Positions 1-6,777 are shown, numbered from the stretch's first letter. The stretch: DNA of 14,869 nt from Actinomycetes bacterium (GCA_021785095.1 JAJYGM010000155.1:1-14869); one strand, 5' to 3'. Program-made: numbers and translations. The notes: a model not told the origin generated them from the letters alone.

Positions 1-19
1 GCAGGAACACCTTCAGCAT
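1..19 (-). CDS. Partial downstream gene of the cytochrome b operon, N-terminus only
   Basis: Only six codons lie inside the window, reading M-L-K-V-F-L, so the product cannot be named. The ATG is supported by an AAGGAG ribosome binding site at 28-33 with an 8-nt spacer. A GTG at 50-52 is in the same frame and would add eleven residues, but it has no such site. The gene follows the cytochrome b C-terminal gene on the same strand with a gap of at most 39 nt, so it is probably a further member of the same operon. The flanking sequence to the left would settle its identity. Confidence 0.5.
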
Positions 20-58
20 CGTGTCGGCTCCTTGGTCGTCGTCCTCGGTCACGGGGCG

Positions 59-1012
59 CTATGTCTCCACTGCACGGTAGTGGCGCCGCCAGATGAGTCG
101 GTAGACCCTCGTCAGTCTCGGGACCGAGCGCAGCCCCGGGATGAAAGGCGCGAGGGCGAGCAGCACGGTCAGCCCCATCATGATCCCCCACACCTCGACG
201 TCGCCGTTCGAGGAGGAGTTCATCGGCGGCACCTGGTACCACAGGGTGTAGAGCCAGAGCCAGGCCTGGCCGGGGTAGTTGCCCGTCTCGTTCATCATCC
301 CCCACTGCTCGCCGAGCAGGTGGCGGTTCGAGGCGACGTTGCCCATGTAGGCCCCGTCGGCGATGAACAGCAGCGGCTTGGTGTAGTCGGTGCCGTAGAG
401 CTGCGGCGTGGCGGTGAGGGCGCCGTCGAGCGCGCCGGTCCGGGCCATGTCCAGCAGGTGGGACATCATCGTCCCGACCGGGCCGTAGGCGCCGCCAGGG
501 ACCTCCAGGGTGCCGGCGGAGAAGGTCGCCTTGGCCACCGCCTTCTCGTAGGCGGTGTTCCAGGCGGCCTTGCGCGGGGCCGGCGCCGATTGGTACTCGG
601 CGATCGCCCGGTCGAGGACCGGCACGTCGGGGAGGGTCCGCAGCGGACTGATCACGAACTGCTGGGCGGTGTCGAGGGGGATGTGGACGCCGACGAGCGA
701 CTCGAGCGAGAGCGGGCCGAGCTTCTGGCTCGCCCCGGGGGTACTCGTGTACGGCGGCCCGTAGGTGGCCGTGCCGCTCGTGCCGTCGAGCTCGGTCATG
801 GCGGTCTGGACGAAGTCGACCGGCGCCGCCTTCGACCAGGACTGGAGCGTGATCGCCCGCTCGTCGGGCGAGGAGAAGACGATGGCGAAGACGATCGCCA
901 GGACGAGCACGACGGCGAAGGCGACGCTCACCTCCTTCAACAGGTCGTAGCGGACCGAGGGGCCCTGCCACTCGGCGACGTCACGGTCGGGGTTGAAGCG
1001 GCGGCGGCTCAC
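59..1012 (-). CDS. Cytochrome b C-terminal (subunit IV-like) membrane protein with large insertion
   Basis: This 317-residue protein is probably the second half of a split cytochrome b, comparable to subunit IV of b6f-type quinol:acceptor oxidoreductases. It starts at a GTG that overlaps the stop of the cytochrome b gene (GTGA), which indicates translational coupling. I see a helix at about residues 28-47, then roughly 200 mostly soluble residues (48-247), then two hydrophobic segments at about 248-262 and 272-293. A normal subunit IV is about 160 residues with three helices and no such insertion. The usual quinol-site PEWY motif is not found. The segment that best resembles it reads PGQAWLWLY (247-255), where the Glu is absent. 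The role is inferred from position and the hydrophobic pattern; the insertion is unrecognised. Confidence 0.72.
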   Translation of the reverse strand: MSRRRFNPDRDVAEWQGPSVRYDLLKEVSVAFAVVLVLAIVFAIVFSSPDERAITLQSWSKAAPVDFVQTAMTELDGTSGTATYGPPYTSTPGASQKLGPLSLESLVGVHIPLDTAQQFVISPLRTLPDVPVLDRAIAEYQSAPAPRKAAWNTAYEKAVAKATFSAGTLEVPGGAYGPVGTMMSHLLDMARTGALDGALTATPQLYGTDYTKPLLFIADGAYMGNVASNRHLLGEQWGMMNETGNYPGQAWLWLYTLWYQVPPMNSSSNGDVEVWGIMMGLTVLLALAPFIPGLRSVPRLTRVYRLIWRRHYRAVET

Positions 1013-1677
1013 CGGTCTGCTCCCTTGGCCGGGAAGGGCGGCACGACGCCGCGGCGCCGGACGAGGAGGACGTGGATGCCGACCATGACGGCCACGACGA
1101 GCGGGAGCAGCAGGACGTGCCAGAGCAGCATCTGGCCGAAGTCGAGGACGTTCCAGAAGGCGCCCGCACCCGTGGCGTTGATCCCGTCCTTGGCCTGGGT
1201 CCCAATCCACTCCGAGTCGAAGTTCTGCTGGGAGAGGTAGCCGGTGAAGGCCGTCGCGATCGAGATGGCGAAGGCCAGCACACCGGTGATCCAGGTTGCC
1301 CGGCGCCGCCCGCGCCATGCGGCCATGAAGAACTTGCCCCAGAGGTGGATCACCATGAAGAAGAAGAAGAGCTCGGTGCCCCACAGATGCACCGAGTTGA
1401 CGAACAGTCCCGCCGAGGAGACGTGCCACCAGTCCGGGCCCTTGACGGCAAGGACGGCCCCCGACGCCAGCACGACGCAGAAGGCCCCGAGCGTGAGCGC
1501 TCCGAAGACGTAGATCCACGAGGCGACGTAGGAGGGCTGGCTGTCGGGCAGCAGCTTCTCGGGCGGGAGCGTCGCGACGGCGCGGCGGCGCAGCCGCCCC
1601 GTCCAGGTGGGGCGGGTATCGGGTCGGTAACCGACCTGGCCGGCCGGCTCCATCGGCGCGTCGGAGATCGTGCTCAC
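1009..1677 (-). CDS. Cytochrome b, N-terminal four-helix haem subunit (b6-like)
   Basis: This 222-residue integral membrane protein should bind two b haems and oxidise or reduce menaquinol as part of a bc/b6f-like complex. Membrane helices lie near residues 52-76, 92-118, 128-148 and 183-206. The haem ligands are visible as H97 and H111 in helix B (14 apart) and H187 and H202 in helix D (15 apart). The 15-residue step in helix D is the spacing of cytochrome b6 rather than of mitochondrial-type cytochrome b, which fits the split-gene layout. The GTG start is chosen because a GGAGG site lies 6 nt upstream and the preceding gene ends there in a GTGA overlap. A longer reading frame upstream has no support. 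No Rieske protein or cytochrome c gene is visible in the window. Confidence 0.88.
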   Translation of the reverse strand: MSTISDAPMEPAGQVGYRPDTRPTWTGRLRRRAVATLPPEKLLPDSQPSYVASWIYVFGALTLGAFCVVLASGAVLAVKGPDWWHVSSAGLFVNSVHLWGTELFFFFMVIHLWGKFFMAAWRGRRRATWITGVLAFAISIATAFTGYLSQQNFDSEWIGTQAKDGINATGAGAFWNVLDFGQMLLWHVLLLPLVVAVMVGIHVLLVRRRGVVPPFPAKGADR

Positions 1678-1856
1678 TTCTTTCCTCCGTGGGGGAAGGG
1701 GATGGCGATCGCGAGGATGAACACGAGCAGCATGAGGCCGATGACGACCAGGTTGGCGACCGAGATCTGGATGAACCCCCAGTGCACGTAGCGGCCCGGG
1801 CGGCTCAGATCGACGAGCACGGCCGTGACAGCCGGCGCGGACATGATTGTTGGCAT
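1674..1856 (-). CDS. Small one-helix membrane protein leading the cytochrome b operon
   Basis: This is a 60-residue protein with a short N-terminal stretch, a polar segment containing the run SRPGRYVHWGF, and one hydrophobic helix at about residues 31-53, ending PHGGKK. The ATG at 1856 has a GAGGAGG-type ribosome binding site 10 nt upstream. A second ATG at 1844 would be 22 nt from that site and is less likely. The stop overlaps the GTG of the cytochrome b gene, so the two are coupled. I do not recognise the family. A small single-helix accessory subunit of the cytochrome b complex is a reasonable guess from position, since b6f complexes carry several such subunits. Confidence 0.72.
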   Translation of the reverse strand: MPTIMSAPAVTAVLVDLSRPGRYVHWGFIQISVANLVVIGLMLLVFILAIAIPFPHGGKK

Positions 1857-1910
1857 GGATGCGGTACCTCCTCGTCCGCCAGCATGGGCGGTTGCTCTCT
1901 CGGGGAGATA

Positions 1911-1924
1911 GGGCCGAAGGGCCC
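1911..1924 (-). promoter_or_regulatory. DosR/DevR-like operator upstream of the cytochrome b operon
   Basis: Perfect inverted repeat GGGCC-GAAG-GGCCC. On the minus strand it reads GGGCCCTTCGGCCCTATC. The geometry (five-base arms, four-base spacer) matches the mycobacterial DosR core GGGAC-N4-GTCCC. It is centred 61 nt upstream of the ATG at 1856, a position compatible with activator binding near a -35 region. The identity of the binding protein is inferred. Confidence 0.5.
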
Positions 1925-2010
1925 GCCCCCTTGGAAAAAGGACCCACCGGGCCGAGCTGGCCAAAGCCGAGGCTCATCTCTCCGGTTGCCTCGCCGGGGC
2001 CCGGGCGCGA

Positions 2011-2032
2011 GCCGGGCCGCCGACGGCCCGGC
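2011..2032. repeat. Perfect 9-bp inverted repeat with 4-nt loop
   Basis: The arms GCCGGGCCG and CGGCCCGGC pair perfectly around CCGA, about midway between the two divergent genes. It contains GGGCC and GGCCC like the two boxes that flank it, but with a six-base spacer. It could be a hairpin in a long leader, an additional operator or simply GC-rich structure. No T-run follows on either strand, so a classical terminator is unlikely. Confidence 0.4.
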
Positions 2033-2079
2033 AGAAGCCCACATGACGGCTGGGACAAGGGCCAGGTGCGTCGAAGCAG

Positions 2080-2093
2080 GGGCCTTTCGGCCC
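2080..2093 (+). promoter_or_regulatory. DosR/DevR-like operator upstream of the SRPBCC-like gene
   Basis: Perfect inverted repeat GGGCC-TTTC-GGCCC, read on the plus strand as GGGCCTTTCGGCCCTGAC. It matches the minus-strand box at 1911-1924 closely, including TTCGGCCCT and the following R-A/T-C. It is centred about 58 nt before the ATG at 2145, mirroring the placement of the other box. The binding protein is inferred, not shown. Confidence 0.5.
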
Positions 2094-2144
2094 TGACGGT
2101 CCGACGGCCACCGGGGCCACCATCGGGTCAGGGGAGGTGTTCCG

Positions 2145-2651
2145 ATGATCTCAGACGGTGGCTCGAAGAGGGCAGGCGGCGGTCCCACACGGCGGCCGGG
2201 CGCACGGCGCAACGGGGGCGTCGGCGCGCCTGTGGCTCCCTCGCACGCCGTCTTCGTCGGCGACTTCACCTACCTCGACCGGGACTTCGAGGAGCTCGCA
2301 GAGGTCTTCTTCGACTTGGGGGCCGAGTGGGCCAAAGAGGCCGAGCTGTCGGCGGCCCGCCAGCGCCTGTGCCTCACCGAGGGCCATCCCCGGCGCAGCG
2401 CCTCGGCGGTGACGGTCCCGGTTCGCCTCGAGCCGGTTGACGAGGAGGCGATGACTCCCTCCGTCGATGCCGACCTCGAGCTCTTGAGCCTCGGGAGGGG
2501 TCACTGCCGGCTCGCCCTGAGCGGCCGGTACCGGACCTCGCCGGACGGCGCCAGTGACCGCGATCGCAGGGCGATGCAGCGGATCGCCGAGATGGCAACC
2601 CGGCGGGTGCTGAACGACGTCGCCGCCTCGCTCTCACCCAGCGCGCCGTAG
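2145..2651 (+). CDS. SRPBCC-like small soluble protein
   Basis: This 168-residue protein has a basic, Gly/Arg-rich N-terminus (1-30). A region follows with helix FEELAEVFFDLGAEW, alternating strand-like segments (VTVPVRLEP, ADLELLSLGRGHCRLALSGRYR) and a long C-terminal helix (about 140-163). That order of two small helices, antiparallel strands and a long final helix is the pattern of SRPBCC/START-like hydrophobic-ligand folds, and the closing part resembles hypothetical actinobacterial members. No catalytic residues can be named. The ATG is supported by GGGGAGG 7 nt upstream. It diverges from the cytochrome b operon and carries its own DosR-like box, which suggests co-regulation, perhaps under low oxygen. 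It ends 13 nt from the end of the convergent ABC ATPase gene. The fold call is moderate; function is unknown. Confidence 0.7.
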   Translation: MISDGGSKRAGGGPTRRPGARRNGGVGAPVAPSHAVFVGDFTYLDRDFEELAEVFFDLGAEWAKEAELSAARQRLCLTEGHPRRSASAVTVPVRLEPVDEEAMTPSVDADLELLSLGRGHCRLALSGRYRTSPDGASDRDRRAMQRIAEMATRRVLNDVAASLSPSAP

Positions 2652-2664
2652 CGGTCCTGTCCCG

Positions 2665-3777
2665 TCAGACGCGAGGAGTGGTCGACGCCGCAGTGTCGGC
2701 GAAGACGAGGCAGCCGCCGCTCGAGAAGCTGATGCCCACACGCTCGCCCCGGCGCGCACGCTCGGTGGTGACGACGCCGGCCACCTTGGCGCCGCCGGGA
2801 AGGTCGACCACGAGCTCGTAGCCCCGCCCCCGGAACGCGACGTCCGCCACCTCTCCGCGTACCTGGCACCCGGGAGAGTCGGGATGACAGAGCGCGGCGG
2901 AGGACGGCCGGATGGCGAGGAGCGCCTCACCGGGCTCGAGTGGCGCCACCGCCCGGGCGCCGATCGGCCGGATGCCGGCGCCAGCGGAGAGCTCGACTTC
3001 GATCTGCTCGCCGGCTGCGGCATGACCGGCTCGCACCCGGAGCTCGGCCGCCAGCCCCGTGAATCGGGCGACGAAGGGAGTGGCCGGGTGGGTGTAGACG
3101 CGCTCGGGGGTGCCCAGCTGGACGATGCGGCCGTCGGAGAGGACGCCGACGCGATCGGCGAGGGCGAAGGCCTCGGCCTGGTCGTGGGTGATGTAGACGG
3201 CCGTCGACCCGCTCTCGCGCACGAGGGCGGAGATCTCGACGCGCATGCGCTCACGCAGGTCGGCATCGAGGTTGGACAGCGGCTCGTCGCAGAGGACGAG
3301 TCCCGTCTCGCCGACGAGGGCTCGGGCGAGCGCGACTCGTTGCTGCTCGCCTCCCGAGAGCTCAGAGGGGTAGCGGGAGGCAAGCTGGCCGAGGCCGACC
3401 CGCTCCAGCATGCGGCCGGCCCGCTCCCGCCGCTCGGCGGCTCGGATCCTGTGGCGCCGCAAGGCGAAGGCGACGTTGTCGAGGGCGGACAGATGCGGCC
3501 AGAGGGCGTAGTCCTGGAAGACCATGGACAGGCCGCGCCGGTCGGGCGGCAGGTGCGAGCGGGCGTCCGCCAGCAGGCGTCCCCCGACCGCGATCCGCCC
3601 CGAGGTGATGTGCTCGATGCCGGCCACCGAGCGCACGAGGGTCGTCTTTCCCGAGCCCGAGGGGCCGAGCAGGACGAGAAAGGTGCCCGGCTCCACGGTG
3701 AGGCTCACCTCGTCGAGCGCCAGGGCGCCGTTTGCGAACCGCTTCGTGACGTGGTCGAGCAGGAGGGACTCAGCCAC
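2665..3777 (-). CDS. ABC importer ATP-binding protein
   Basis: This 370-residue ATPase energises the importer encoded by the two genes upstream of it. The nucleotide-binding domain shows Walker A GPSGSGKTT (38-46), Q-loop Q88 in VFQDYALWPH, signature LSGGEQQR (140-147), Walker B VLCDEP (161-166), D-loop SNLDA and H-loop H198. All key residues are intact. Residues from about 245 to 355 form a TOBE-like regulatory tail, as in FbpC/PotA/CysA-type ATPases. The GTG start overlaps the permease stop (GTGGCTGA), so translation is probably coupled; no strong ribosome binding site precedes it. It is the last gene of the operon. Family membership points to Fe(III), thiamine, aminoethylphosphonate, polyamine or sulfate-like substrates; sequence alone does not choose. 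Confidence 0.9.
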   Translation of the reverse strand: MAESLLLDHVTKRFANGALALDEVSLTVEPGTFLVLLGPSGSGKTTLVRSVAGIEHITSGRIAVGGRLLADARSHLPPDRRGLSMVFQDYALWPHLSALDNVAFALRRHRIRAAERRERAGRMLERVGLGQLASRYPSELSGGEQQRVALARALVGETGLVLCDEPLSNLDADLRERMRVEISALVRESGSTAVYITHDQAEAFALADRVGVLSDGRIVQLGTPERVYTHPATPFVARFTGLAAELRVRAGHAAAGEQIEVELSAGAGIRPIGARAVAPLEPGEALLAIRPSSAALCHPDSPGCQVRGEVADVAFRGRGYELVVDLPGGAKVAGVVTTERARRGERVGISFSSGGCLVFADTAASTTPRV

Positions 3778-5587
3778 GACCGACCGTCCCGATCCGCCGC
3801 CAACCCTTCGGTGCGAGCAGCCGGTAGGCGCCGAGGACGACGGCGAGGACGACAAGCGCCAGCGCGACCGAGACGACCGCCTGGGCGATCCCGACCCCGA
3901 AGTGGTAGTTGCCGAGGTTGCCCTCGATCGCCACCGAGACCGGGGGCGAGTTCGGCGCGTACAGAAGCTGCGAGATCGGCAGCTCGAGGAAGACGGCGGC
4001 GAAGGTGAGGAGCCAGGCCATGACGACCGGTCGCGACATGGCGGGGAGCACGGCGTGCGCCCAGGCGCGTACCGGTCCGGCGCCGTGGGTCCTGGCGGCG
4101 TCGTGCAGTGAGGCTTGAAGCTGGGAGACGGGGCCGAAGAGCACGCGGGCATTGGTCGGCAGGCTGGCGGCGACGTACGCCATGACGAGCAGGGTCGTCG
4201 TCTGGTAGAGGTCGATGCCGATCTTCGACATGAACGGAAGGTTGTAGGCGAAGATGTATCCGGCGGCGAAGACGACACTCGGGAGCGCGACGGCCGCCAG
4301 CAGGAGGAAGTCGAGCAGCTTGGCGAGACGGCCTCTCGTGCGGGCGAGCATCCGTGCGGCGACGAGGCCGGCCGCCACCGTGACGGTGGCGGCCACCGCC
4401 CCGTAGAGCAGCGATCGCTCGACCGGGCCGAGCAGGCCCGAGTTCGAGAAGACGGCGACGTAGTTGACGAAGGTGAGTCGGAACGAGGAGCCGAAGTCGG
4501 CCAGCAGCGAGCCGCTCACCGCCCCGAAGGCGGGCACCGCCAGCGCCATCGCGAAGAAGGCGGCGACGGCCGCCAGCGCGGCGCCCTGCTCCCAGCCCGA
4601 CAGGCTGACAGGTGAGACCGGTCGTGACCGCCCCGAGAGGACGGCGTACGACCGGCCCTTGAGGGCGCGGGCCTGGAAGGCGAGCGGGATGGCGACGGAG
4701 GCGACGAGCAGCCAGCCGATCGCGGCCGCGGCGGAAAAGCTCGGCGGGAAGCTCCCGATCGCCGAGTACAGCTGGTAGGTGGCGAGGGGGAAGTGGGCGG
4801 TGTAGGCGAGCGTGGCCGCCACACCGAAGTCGCTCACCGCCTCGGCGAAGCCTATGGCGAGTGCCGAGGAGATGGCCGGGGCCAGGATGCGAGCGACGAG
4901 CAGGAGTGTTCTCGCCCTGCTGGCTCCGTGGACGCGCGAGGCATCCTCGAGCTCCTGGCCGAGCCCGAGGAAGGCGGCGGAGACCGCAAGGAAGGCGAAG
5001 GGGACGCTGCGCAGCCCGAGCATCATCACCACGCCTGCCGGCCCGAGGACGAGGTGGGTCACGACGGGCAGGTCGAGACCGAGCCGGTACATCACACCGT
5101 CGGGCTCGACGAGGCGGACCCACCCGAGAGCCGGCAGCCACGAGGGGAGGAGCAGGACGAGCCACATGGCACCCCGCACGAGCCGGCGCCCGGGCATCGA
5201 GGTGCGCGCGACGAGCCAGGCGAGCGGGAACCCGATCACGACGCCGATCACGGCGGCCGTCACGCTCACCCAGAGCGAGTCCGCGAGCGAGGTGAAGGTC
5301 GCGCCGGTGAAGGCGCCCTCGAGGAAGGACAGGGTGAACCACTGCGGGCCCTGGTCGAACAGACGTGGCGAGACGGCGATGGCGAGGAAGCAGACGCAGG
5401 GGGCGATGATGAGTACGACGAGGCCGACCCAGAAGGCGGGTCGGGCGGTCGCAGCCGCCCGCGCCGCCCACCGGGCGGCGGCGGGCGTCTCCGCCCGCCC
5501 GCCCGGTGGGATCTGCGGCAGTGCCCCCCTCCGGCCTGCGGCCGTGCCGGCCGCCTCCTTCGTCGTGGCCGGCGTCGCCGTCACCAC
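3770..5587 (-). CDS. ABC importer permease, two fused transmembrane domains (FbpB-like)
   Basis: This 605-residue protein forms the whole membrane channel. Two homologous permease halves are joined, each ending in an EAA loop that docks on the ATPase: EDASRVHGASRARTL (about 214-228) and HDAARTHGAGPVRAW (about 495-509). About twelve hydrophobic segments are visible; the first lies near residues 51-74 after an Ala/Arg-rich cytoplasmic leader. This fused layout is typical of FbpB/AfuB-type iron(III) permeases and of thiamine and 2-aminoethylphosphonate relatives. Two adjacent GTG codons (5587 and 5584) are possible starts; no clear ribosome binding site precedes either, and a GC-rich hairpin overlaps them. 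It lies 46 nt after the binding-protein gene and overlaps the ATPase gene by 8 nt. Confidence 0.9.
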   Translation of the reverse strand: MVTATPATTKEAAGTAAGRRGALPQIPPGGRAETPAAARWAARAAATARPAFWVGLVVLIIAPCVCFLAIAVSPRLFDQGPQWFTLSFLEGAFTGATFTSLADSLWVSVTAAVIGVVIGFPLAWLVARTSMPGRRLVRGAMWLVLLLPSWLPALGWVRLVEPDGVMYRLGLDLPVVTHLVLGPAGVVMMLGLRSVPFAFLAVSAAFLGLGQELEDASRVHGASRARTLLLVARILAPAISSALAIGFAEAVSDFGVAATLAYTAHFPLATYQLYSAIGSFPPSFSAAAAIGWLLVASVAIPLAFQARALKGRSYAVLSGRSRPVSPVSLSGWEQGAALAAVAAFFAMALAVPAFGAVSGSLLADFGSSFRLTFVNYVAVFSNSGLLGPVERSLLYGAVAATVTVAAGLVAARMLARTRGRLAKLLDFLLLAAVALPSVVFAAGYIFAYNLPFMSKIGIDLYQTTTLLVMAYVAASLPTNARVLFGPVSQLQASLHDAARTHGAGPVRAWAHAVLPAMSRPVVMAWLLTFAAVFLELPISQLLYAPNSPPVSVAIEGNLGNYHFGVGIAQAVVSVALALVVLAVVLGAYRLLAPKGWRRIGTVGRG

Positions 5588-5602
5588 CCCGGGCGGGGGG
5601 TG
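5585..5602 (-). promoter_or_regulatory. Intercistronic hairpin between binding protein and permease genes
   Basis: CACCCC and GGGGTG form a perfect six-pair stem with a six-base loop. It lies between the binding-protein stop and the permease, and includes the first possible permease GTG. Such hairpins often lower permease output or protect the upstream mRNA 3' end, so that the binding protein is made in excess. The effect here is inferred. Confidence 0.35.
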
Positions 5603-5633
5603 TGGAGAGAGGGCCCTCGCTGTGACGGGCTGC

Positions 5634-6713
5634 TCACTGGACGATGTGGGAGTCGAACCACTGCGTGAGCACCGACTCGCGGGCTCCCCAGGTGTAGGGG
5701 TTGATGTACTGGGTGTGCACCGAGGCGAGCGAGGGAAGCAGCGGCAGCGGCTTGACCCCGTTCAGCACCGGGTAGTAGAGCGAGTCGCCCGTCGGGTCTC
5801 CCGACTGCATCACCTTCTGCCCGGCGGCCGAGAGGACGTACTCGGCGAACCGCTTTGCCTCCGCCTGCTCGGCGGCGGGCGCCTTGGCGTCGATGCCGAT
5901 GCAGGAGGGCAGCATCGTGACAGGGTTGAGGTACTCGACCCGAAGGGACGGGTCGGTCGCCTCGGCGCCGATCCCGGCGGAGCTCTGGACGAGCGCCAGC
6001 TTGATCTGGCCGGCCGTGAGCGCCTGCAGCGTCGGGCCGTTGGTCGGGTGGATGACGAGCCCGTTCGCCTTCAGGTCCTGGAAGTACCTCTCGCCTGCGG
6101 AGACGCCTCCGAGGTGGTTCATCATGCCGGCGATGAAGGGATAGGTCGGACCGGACTGCGCCGGGTCGTTCGTCCCGACGGCGTTCTTCCACTGCGGGCC
6201 GGTGAGCTGGCCCCAGGAAGTCGGCGGGTTCTTCACCTTGGTCGAGTCGTAGACGACCGCACCGGCGAGCGTCACGCCGGTGGGCACCCACGCCTTGTCG
6301 GCCGGGATCGACTTCGTCCCGAGCGAGTCCCAGCTCACCGCTGGCTCGAAGCCCCGGAGCAGCAGACCCTGCCTGTCGAGGGCGGCGAAGGCTGTCGGTC
6401 CGTCGACCCAGAGCAGGCCCCAGTTCGGGTTGTTCCTCGACGCCTCGATCTGGGTGAGAAGCGGCCCGGTCGAGTTGTTGTCGAAGCGGACGGGGATGCC
6501 GGTCGCCTTCGTGAACGCCTTGATCTCTGCAGGTGCGTAGCCCTGGGCTGAGTAGACCACGAGGGGGATCGGCCCCTTCGAGCCCGCGCTGGCGGTGTTG
6601 CTCGACGCCCCTGAGCTCGCGCACGCCGCCAGGCCGAGCGAGGAGAGGGAGACGAGCCCGGCTGCGCCGAGGGCCCGTCTCGTGTGCCGAGGGGGCAGGT
6701 TTGCGGTGGCCAA
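5634..6713 (-). CDS. ABC importer substrate-binding lipoprotein (Fe(III)/AEP-like family)
   Basis: This 359-residue extracytoplasmic binding protein opens the importer operon. A twin-Arg-containing leader and hydrophobic core end in the lipobox LAAC, with lipidation at C31, so it should be anchored to the outer face of the membrane. The mature part resembles the iron/thiamine/aminoethylphosphonate group of periplasmic binding proteins: LVVYSAQG near 51-58, an STGPLL loop at 81-86, WVDGPTAFAALDRQGLL near 102-118, and a late GDPTGDSLYYPVLNGV. The pair Y313-Y314 is suggestive but does not prove iron binding. The start is a TTG at 6713, fixed by a perfect AAGGAGGT ribosome binding site 7 nt upstream; frames extending further upstream look non-coding. 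It is divergent from selA. Confidence 0.88.
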   Translation of the reverse strand: MATANLPPRHTRRALGAAGLVSLSSLGLAACASSGASSNTASAGSKGPIPLVVYSAQGYAPAEIKAFTKATGIPVRFDNNSTGPLLTQIEASRNNPNWGLLWVDGPTAFAALDRQGLLLRGFEPAVSWDSLGTKSIPADKAWVPTGVTLAGAVVYDSTKVKNPPTSWGQLTGPQWKNAVGTNDPAQSGPTYPFIAGMMNHLGGVSAGERYFQDLKANGLVIHPTNGPTLQALTAGQIKLALVQSSAGIGAEATDPSLRVEYLNPVTMLPSCIGIDAKAPAAEQAEAKRFAEYVLSAAGQKVMQSGDPTGDSLYYPVLNGVKPLPLLPSLASVHTQYINPYTWGARESVLTQWFDSHIVQ

Positions 6714-6728
6714 GAGGAGGACCTCCTT
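6714..6728 (-). promoter_or_regulatory. Ribosome binding site with immediate anti-SD repeat before TTG start
   Basis: On the minus strand the sequence before the TTG reads AAGGAGGTCCTCCTC. The Shine-Dalgarno motif is thus followed at once by its own complement. AGGAG and CCTCCT-type arms could pair across GTC as a five-pair hairpin that hides the ribosome binding site. A shifted pairing CCAAG/CTTGG would instead enclose the TTG codon. Confidence 0.5.
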
Positions 6729-6752
6729 GGAGAAGGGGAGTGGTCGTGGCAG

Positions 6753-6777
6753 CGCTTCGCCCGTACCGTACGAAGCG
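6753..6777. promoter_or_regulatory. Inverted repeat, candidate operator of the ABC importer operon
   Basis: CGCTTCG (6753-6759) and CGAAGCG (6771-6777) are perfect inverted arms separated by 11 nt. Nested inside is a second perfect repeat, CGTAC-C-GTACG (6762-6772). On the minus strand the core contains TACGGT, which fits a -10 element for the importer operon, 52-57 nt upstream of its start. A repressor site over the promoter is a reasonable reading; the regulator is unknown. Confidence 0.4.

Noticed and set aside
32..1240. Long plus-strand open frame antisense to the cytochrome b genes
   Set aside because: Its product is Arg/Gly/His-rich with no recognisable domain, and the opposite strand encodes clear membrane proteins; it is a high-GC shadow frame.
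2652..2664. Bidirectional terminator between the convergent SRPBCC and ABC ATPase genes
   Set aside because: Only 13 nt separate the stops, and no inverted repeat with a T-run is visible.
3705..5471. Minus-strand 588-codon frame within the permease gene
   Set aside because: It is an Arg/Pro-rich alternative frame of the permease, which has clear EAA loops and membrane helices in the other frame.
4812..6551. Plus-strand open frame of about 579 codons
   Set aside because: It lies antisense to the permease and binding-protein genes; its low-complexity product has no family features.
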